The notes under the pieces were generated by a model that worked only from the letters and a program-made list of their open reading frames with translations, was not told where the DNA came from and did not search any database. From NCBI RefSeq assembly GCF_000224145.3, contig NC_020166.2:7284512-7348511 (forward strand): a DNA stretch of 64,000 bases, written 5' to 3'. This document shows positions 59,609-64,000 of this stretch, one piece after another (the stretch's first letter is position 1; each line of letters begins with the position of its first letter). The DNA comes from Ciona intestinalis (taxonomy: Eukaryota > Chordata > Ascidiacea > Phlebobranchia > Cionidae). The translations under genes were made by a program, and so were the position numbers.

Positions 59609-62600
59609 TCAAGTTATTGAAACAAGGTGTAAAGTTGAATCTTGGCAACCCACAAGAATCATTCTGACATCATTACTCAGCAGTTTATCACCTTTATAAT
59701 CATGTAATCCACATAACGTAACTGGCCAGCTCGGCAGTGGCACTGTGTGCAAAATCTGGAGACAAATATTGGAAAATTAAATCAAAATTTTTAAAAAAGT
59801 TTGTCATTAATATGATTAAAACTTGCAAAAAAACAAAATTTTAAGAAGTTTTTTTTGCCTTATTTTTCTTACCTTGCCATGCTGTAAAAGTTTGAGTGAT
59901 GAAAAATGTCCCCCACAGACCAAAATATCAACCACATTATTCTCTCCATTCCCAACAGGGGAATTGTGTGTATAGTTGTGTTTGGTTGACACGCAACGAA
60001 GCTGCGTGACGGGGTGTCCTATCTCTGTGTAAGGAGATGCATTGCTCAAACAAAAATCCACACATATCCAAATAGAGCCGTCTATGCAACCAAGTGCAAT
60101 TTGAGTTAACCTGGATAGAAATACATTGTCACGCCTCTTGTACGTTGTATACTTGTATCTCTATCTCTATATCTATATATATTATAGTAATTAACTTTTA
60201 GATGTTTAATTCGTAATGTAGTACAAACTTGGGCAATTGCGCAAGGATACATGCTCTATAGCTGCGGCAAGTTTTAAACACATAACCTCTACATTAGAGG
60301 CAGGCTCTTATTAATTCTGATGTACCAAAATTAACACATTATTTTTAACTAAGCTGTACATTTCTACCTTTACAGGTTTTATCCTAGTACTAAACAGTGG
60401 GACTTAGACAACCAAGAAAAGTTAGAAAAAATGTTTGCGAAGCCATGGTTTACACAACAAAACCAGATTAGCTGCTAACTAAAATTACCTCACTTACATT
60501 TTCTTGTTTGGATTTGTATCTTCATGGAGTAGGAAGCTCCCAGCACACATCTAAAACCATATATTATCAACATAAAGACTACAGTCGCACACCATAGTTT
60601 CTCAAGCTTTTATAAATATATATTTTTAATCTTTACACCTAAATTAGCTCCCATTATTATATGCAATGCTTTAATCATACAATATTTCCATTCTATTCTT
60701 ACAATAGCAACCCTAAACATTATTCGGACTTACACAAAATGTGTTACATTCTAGAAACTCAACTTAACCTACACAATTTGCAGTAGAAGGCAGTTGTATG
60801 GAGCTTAATATTTCACCATCTTGCAGAACATGCAAGCAGGATTGAGAGTCTGCGACTAAAACATAATCTTCTGCTTTTCCATTCGACCATGATGTTACCA
60901 CAGAGACGGGTAGAAGACATGTTACTGATACCAAAGCATCTCGGCTCTGTCAATGAAATAGAACGTTTGAATAATAGCTGTGCTATAGCATCGGACAAAA
61001 AATCTGCATGTGGTAATACCATAAGTCCGGCGCCGTGGCAAGGTGGTTATAGCGTGCCTGCCTGTAACCCAGAGGTAATGAGTTCAAAGTTCGTTGCTGT
61101 TACCATTGTGGGCGTATGTGACCTTGAACAAGAGACTTAACGACAATTCCCCCAACCAAGTGGTCACTAAGGGTTGTCCCAACTATCAGCCATACATAAA
61201 AACGTAAGCTTGCACGGAGTGTACGAAACAGAACACCCGTGTTATAATGACTGTTATTTTCCGGCCAACGCAAGGATAAAAGTAAGTTACATTTATTTAT
61301 TCAAGTTGCACATCATATACAGTAGCTTAACAGTAACACACAAAATCACACATGCTTAGGTGTCAAAAAGGTTCTGTGTAATAGGAACAAGATTTGACCT
61401 TTATATACAGTATAGGCGTATACTAATACAAAATTTGATTACTTATGACATGTATTAAATTTTACCTGTTTTGAAACATCTGACAATCTCAGTTTCCATA
61501 GTTGAGTGAAAGTGTTAAAACAGATGATCTCGCCGTCATCTCTACCCAGTATAATATTCACCTTGCCAACTGAATAAGAGTGATGTATGGATTTTAATTT
61601 TAGTTTAAAATTCTCTGTTTTAATTTAATAATGTTTCCTCAGTTTTTCTGCGTACCGTGTTTTTAAGTAATATCCTTTTTTCGTCAGTTTCCCTATTTTG
61701 ATAAGTAATTAACGGAGAAGAACAGTCGTTACAACACTTTGATCTTCTGTTTCATGCACCTCATGTGCAAGCTACCACATATATAACTTTGTTAGTATTT
61801 TTTCTGTATGGCTGGCAATTTGGACAACCCATTAATAATCAATTGTCACATGCTCCAATCAAAGGACACATGCTCCAATAACAATAGCTGTGACGAGTTT
61901 TGAACTCATAACCTCTAGCTTAGAGGCAGACCCTTATTAATTCTGATAAACAAAAAAATTAAAAATAGGAACTTCGAACATACGTGAGGTTTCTTGAGCA
62001 CTGAGAGCCGTTATACGAGAAGACTTTCCACTAAACGTTCCTCTTCGATCCAATATCTGACCATCACAAAACAAAACCACTGAACCCCTTGCATCACCTA
62101 CCAGCATATCACATGGAGATAACCGAGTTAGATCTCTTAGTAAGACGTGAAGGGCTGGTCCGCATTTTGTTTCAAGTGATCTTACTGGCTGTATAACAGT
62201 AATAGGTTGGATTTTGGTGGTAAAACTTGAATTATGGTAACTGTAACTATAAATTCTAATACGTAAATGTATCATTTCTATAAATTAGGTTTTGTAATTT
62301 TGGAAGTATAATTTAAATACAACTTTTTTTTTGAAACCACTAATGGTAACGTCAAACTTTAACAGCTTAAAATTTAGTGGCTATACAAACAACATTGGCT
62401 TTATCAGTTTTAGGGTTAAGAAAAACAAAACAATTTCAATGCTTCTTAAAAATAATTGATCTGCTAAAAAAATGGTTACATGTCGGAACCTTTAAAGTTA
62501 TCTCCTTTTTAGATGTAGTGGGTTTTTCATAAACGCGTACAACTCCATCTTCTCCTGCCAATATCACCACATCTTCTTTATTACCAAACACTTTCCCATA

Positions 62601-62669
62601 AGCTACAGTGTTAAACTGATGCTCTGAAAGTGTTGTCCACACGATGTCAGCAGAAAGGCTTAGCAGCAT
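59609..62669 (-). CDS. Unidentified beta-propeller protein, complete
   Basis: Seven exons: 62490-62669 (ATG 62669), 61984-62188, 61466-61569, 60773-60946, 60498-60550, 59873-60110 and 59609-59755. With these borders all phases agree and give about 366 residues; the first junction has an alternative (62480 to 62184) two residues longer. The protein is a string of four-stranded blade-like repeats: VVILAGEDGVVRVYEKP, DMLVGDARGSVVLFCDGQIL, NIILGRDDGEIICFNTF, YVLVADSQSCLHVLQDGEIL, QIALGCIDGSIWICVDF, DILVCGGHFSSLKLLQHGKI and MILVGCQDSTLHLVSIT. Seven blades and the x-x-V-G-x-x-D-G pattern resemble FG-GAP/PQQ-type propellers rather than WD40, as there are no WD dipeptides. No signal peptide or membrane segment. 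I do not recognise the ortholog; candidates among ciliary (BBS-like) or KICSTOR (ITFG2-like) propellers were considered and not supported. Confidence 0.75.
60225..60335 (-). mobile_element. SINE head fragment, reverse orientation
   Basis: GGGCAATTGCGCAAGGATAC, AAACACATAACCTCTACATT and AGAGGCAGGCTCTTATTAAT parallel the sequence at 61850-61945, including complement of a box-B-like segment. Confidence 0.6.
60377..60478 (+). other. Unexplained exon-like open frame on the opposite strand
   Basis: After an AG acceptor (TTTACAG) a plus-strand frame encodes FYPSTKQWDLDNQEKLEKMF and AKPWFTQQNQISC before TAA. It lies in intron 5 of the beta-propeller gene, 20 bases from exon 60498-60550. It reads like protein but has no partner exon I can find. 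Confidence 0.2.
61021..61305 (+). mobile_element. Complete tRNA-derived SINE
   Basis: Best reference copy: GTCCGGCGCCGTGGCAAGG, tRNA-like boxes (GTGGTTATAGCGTGCC, GAGTTCAAAGTTCG), GTTACCATTGTGGGCGTATG, CTTAACGACAATTCC, GTGGTCACTAAGGGTTGTCC, ATCAGCCATACAT, GTTATAATGACTG, and GGATAAAAGTAAGTTACATT with TTATTTATTC. It lacks the AACATACATGGTAACT segment of the longer copies. Intron 3 of the beta-propeller gene. Confidence 0.88.
61700..61950 (-). mobile_element. SINE, reverse orientation, second head type
   Basis: AACAGTCGTTACAACACTTT, CTGTATGGCTGGCAATTTGG and ACAACCCATTAATAATCAAT match the body complement; the head (GAGTTTTGAACTCATAACCT, TAGAGGCAGACCCTTATTAA) is unlike that of 61021 and shared with 60225-60335. 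A CACATGCTCCAAT unit is duplicated. Intron 2 of the beta-propeller gene. Confidence 0.7.
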
Positions 62670-63125
62670 CACTACACTAAGTAACTTTATTCGGAAATAA
62701 TACTTAGTGTGTCAGCTCTAAAGTGAGAATGCCAAAGAAATTAGTTTAGAACACTACAAAGAACGAACACATATAAGGCTAACGAATAGTCCAACCTCAC
62801 AGAACAATAATTTACTTTTAGAAGTTTTTGCATGAATAAAGTAATAAAAGATTATCCGCCCCTGAATTTGACCAGCTTATCTGTACCTTATCTTATTGCA
62901 GCAGTTCCACGGTTACTCCAGTAATTTTCTACACTTATTTACTATGCCAATTACAGGCAATTAGTTTCATGACATTATGAGATTATGACGTTTTCTCATT
63001 CCTTTTTCTATTTTACCAAATCCATTACAATTATGCCTGGTCCTCAAAGCATTCGGCATGTTCAAAAATTTACGAAACAAACATCATAAATTAAAGGGTA
63101 ATAAACACACAATGTCTCAAACAAT
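62670..63125. other. Short intergenic region between CINP and the beta-propeller gene
   Basis: 455 bases, AT-rich, no ORF, no mobile element recognised. Same-strand neighbours on both sides. Confidence 0.6.
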
Positions 63126-63791
63126 TTATCGTTCATGCCCACTTTCGAATATCATTGACTGGATGAGAAACTTCCGTACCGGCACATCAATATAAGGTTC
63201 ATGAAGCCAGCAAGATGAAAATGTCATCAATGTATTTCTACAATCCCCAATTAACTCTGCAGGATCCTTGCTTTTCATAAAAAGATCAACATGAGCAGCG
63301 TTCTCCACAATGCATTTCTTTAAAGACAATTCCTTAACATGCATCTCCGATATTTCAGTTGCACTTTCCGTAAATTTTGAAACCGGCCAGGTAACAAATG
63401 GAACAGAACTTAAACAAGACATACTACTGGAACTGTTATAATCAGATAAATCTTCCAGTTTGGCCAATTTTGAGGCAAACTTTTCCAGTTTTTTTGATGT
63501 TTTTTCCAATTCATTGTAGGTAACTACTATTTTATTACAAATTTCTAACAAATCATTTGAATAAAACCCACTTTCATTATTGTCACTGTTCGATAATAAT
63601 GTCAACTTTATATCAGACAACTTTGAGAGCTCTTCAAACCCCCTAGTGGTTAACTTCTGCCACTTTAAAACATAATTATGAATGTCGGCAACTGTATCTT
63701 TAACTTGCCTTGGAATGCCGGTCAATTGACCCTGAACACACGGACTACGTATCAAATCAGCTGACGCGTTTTTCTTGGTTTTTGAAGACAT
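63126..63791 (-). CDS. CINP: CINP, CDK2-interacting protein
   Basis: Single exon, 221 residues (human 212), ATG 63791-63789. The signature is at both ends: KDTVADIHNYVLKWQKL near residues 31-47 (human KDNAADWHNLILKWETL) and SSCWLHEPYIDVPVRKF then SMIFESGHER at the C-terminus (human SMWLHQPYVES, SMLLETGHRAL). Between them are Ser/Leu-rich helices and VTWPVSKFTESATEISEMHV (human HTWPTTHFYEVSHKLLEMY). CINP binds CDK2 and MCM proteins at replication origins and ATRIP in the ATR checkpoint. Its ATG follows an AG acceptor by four bases, and the upstream gene's stop lies only 67 bases away, so it is probably a downstream cistron of an operon. Confidence 0.94.
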   Translation of the reverse strand: MSSKTKKNASADLIRSPCVQGQLTGIPRQVKDTVADIHNYVLKWQKLTTRGFEELSKLSDIKLTLLSNSDNNESGFYSNDLLEICNKIVVTYNELEKTSKKLEKFASKLAKLEDLSDYNSSSSMSCLSSVPFVTWPVSKFTESATEISEMHVKELSLKKCIVENAAHVDLFMKSKDPAELIGDCRNTLMTFSSCWLHEPYIDVPVRKFLIQSMIFESGHER

Positions 63792-63858
63792 AAACCTAAA
63801 AATAAACTTATCATTTCCGGTAACACAATCACATAACTTTGTATTTTATCTCACTTAC

Positions 63859-64000
63859 TTATTTTGTTTTCTTTGATCTTGGTTTTCTGCTTTTCTTTTT
63901 AAAATCCAGAAGTTCCTTCTCCGATACGTCCCTGTATTCAGTGTTGTCAAGCATAAAAGTGTCTTTCGTAATATTAGCTCTGAACTGGTTCTCTGCAACA
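63859..64000 (-). CDS. C-terminal exon of an unidentified gene (partial)
   Basis: The minus strand from the right edge is open to a TAA at 63861-63859 and encodes AENQFRANITKDTFMLDNTE, then YRDVSEKELLDF and a Lys/Arg-rich end KKKSRKPRSKKTK. The basic tail resembles a nuclear or nucleolar localisation signal. The rest of the gene is outside the window and I cannot name it. The stop codon sits inside a perfect donor sequence (TAA|GTAAGT). Confidence 0.55.
   Translation of the reverse strand, partial: VAENQFRANITKDTFMLDNTEYRDVSEKELLDFKKKSRKPRSKKTK

Overview
The window is animal nuclear DNA, most likely from a sea squirt of the genus Ciona. The evidence is an AT-rich background, compact genes with many short GT-AG introns, tRNA-derived SINEs ending in (CATT)n, many short fold-back elements with termini of the type GTAGGGTGGGGGAAGATGGG, same-strand genes a few tens of bases apart, and AG acceptors close upstream of several start codons, as expected where spliced-leader trans-splicing is used. 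Species identity is inferred from these traits and was not checked by any search. Two 50-base runs of N (6764-6813 and 10259-10308) are assembly gaps. Exon coordinates were worked out by hand from splice sites and reading phase and may be off by a base in places.

Layout, left to right. 1-1430: minisatellite in an intron. 1548-4188 (+): 3' end of an unidentified gene with a weak resemblance to LRR/IQ ciliary proteins. 6037-8582 (-): TMEM128. 8583-16900: repeat-rich DNA with a 1.16-kb tandem duplication beside an assembly gap and many fold-back elements. 17079-18391 (+): TNIP/ABIN-like coiled-coil gene. 18922-20585 (-): MICOS subunit of the APOO/APOOL (MIC26/MIC27) family. 21531-21858 (+): weak two-exon small ORF. 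22346-23139 (+): 61-residue secreted peptide precursor with polybasic sites. 23969-26803 (+): NCOA4, the ferritinophagy receptor. 27446-28414 (-): TMEM177. 30155-36346 (-): CREB/CREM-type factor with two alternative bZIP exons. 38489-52287 (-): complete 23-exon NFX1. 53655-58226 (+): SMUG1 uracil-DNA glycosylase with a long Q-rich N-terminal extension, divergent from NFX1. 59609-62669 (-): unidentified beta-propeller protein. 63126-63791 (-): CINP. 63859-64000 (-): C-terminus of a further gene.

The genes are a housekeeping and regulatory mix: mitochondrial inner membrane (APOO-type MICOS subunit, TMEM177), iron handling (NCOA4), transcription (CREB, NFX1), DNA repair and replication (SMUG1, CINP), and signalling (TNIP-like). 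No single pathway joins them. The strongest leads are the tandem pair of alternative bZIP exons in CREB (same length, same phase, as in vertebrate CREM), a cluster of CRE sites upstream of that gene, the novel secreted peptide precursor, the N-terminally extended SMUG1, and the close-packed CINP gene group. No CRISPR array, rRNA, stand-alone tRNA gene or retroviral element was recognised.
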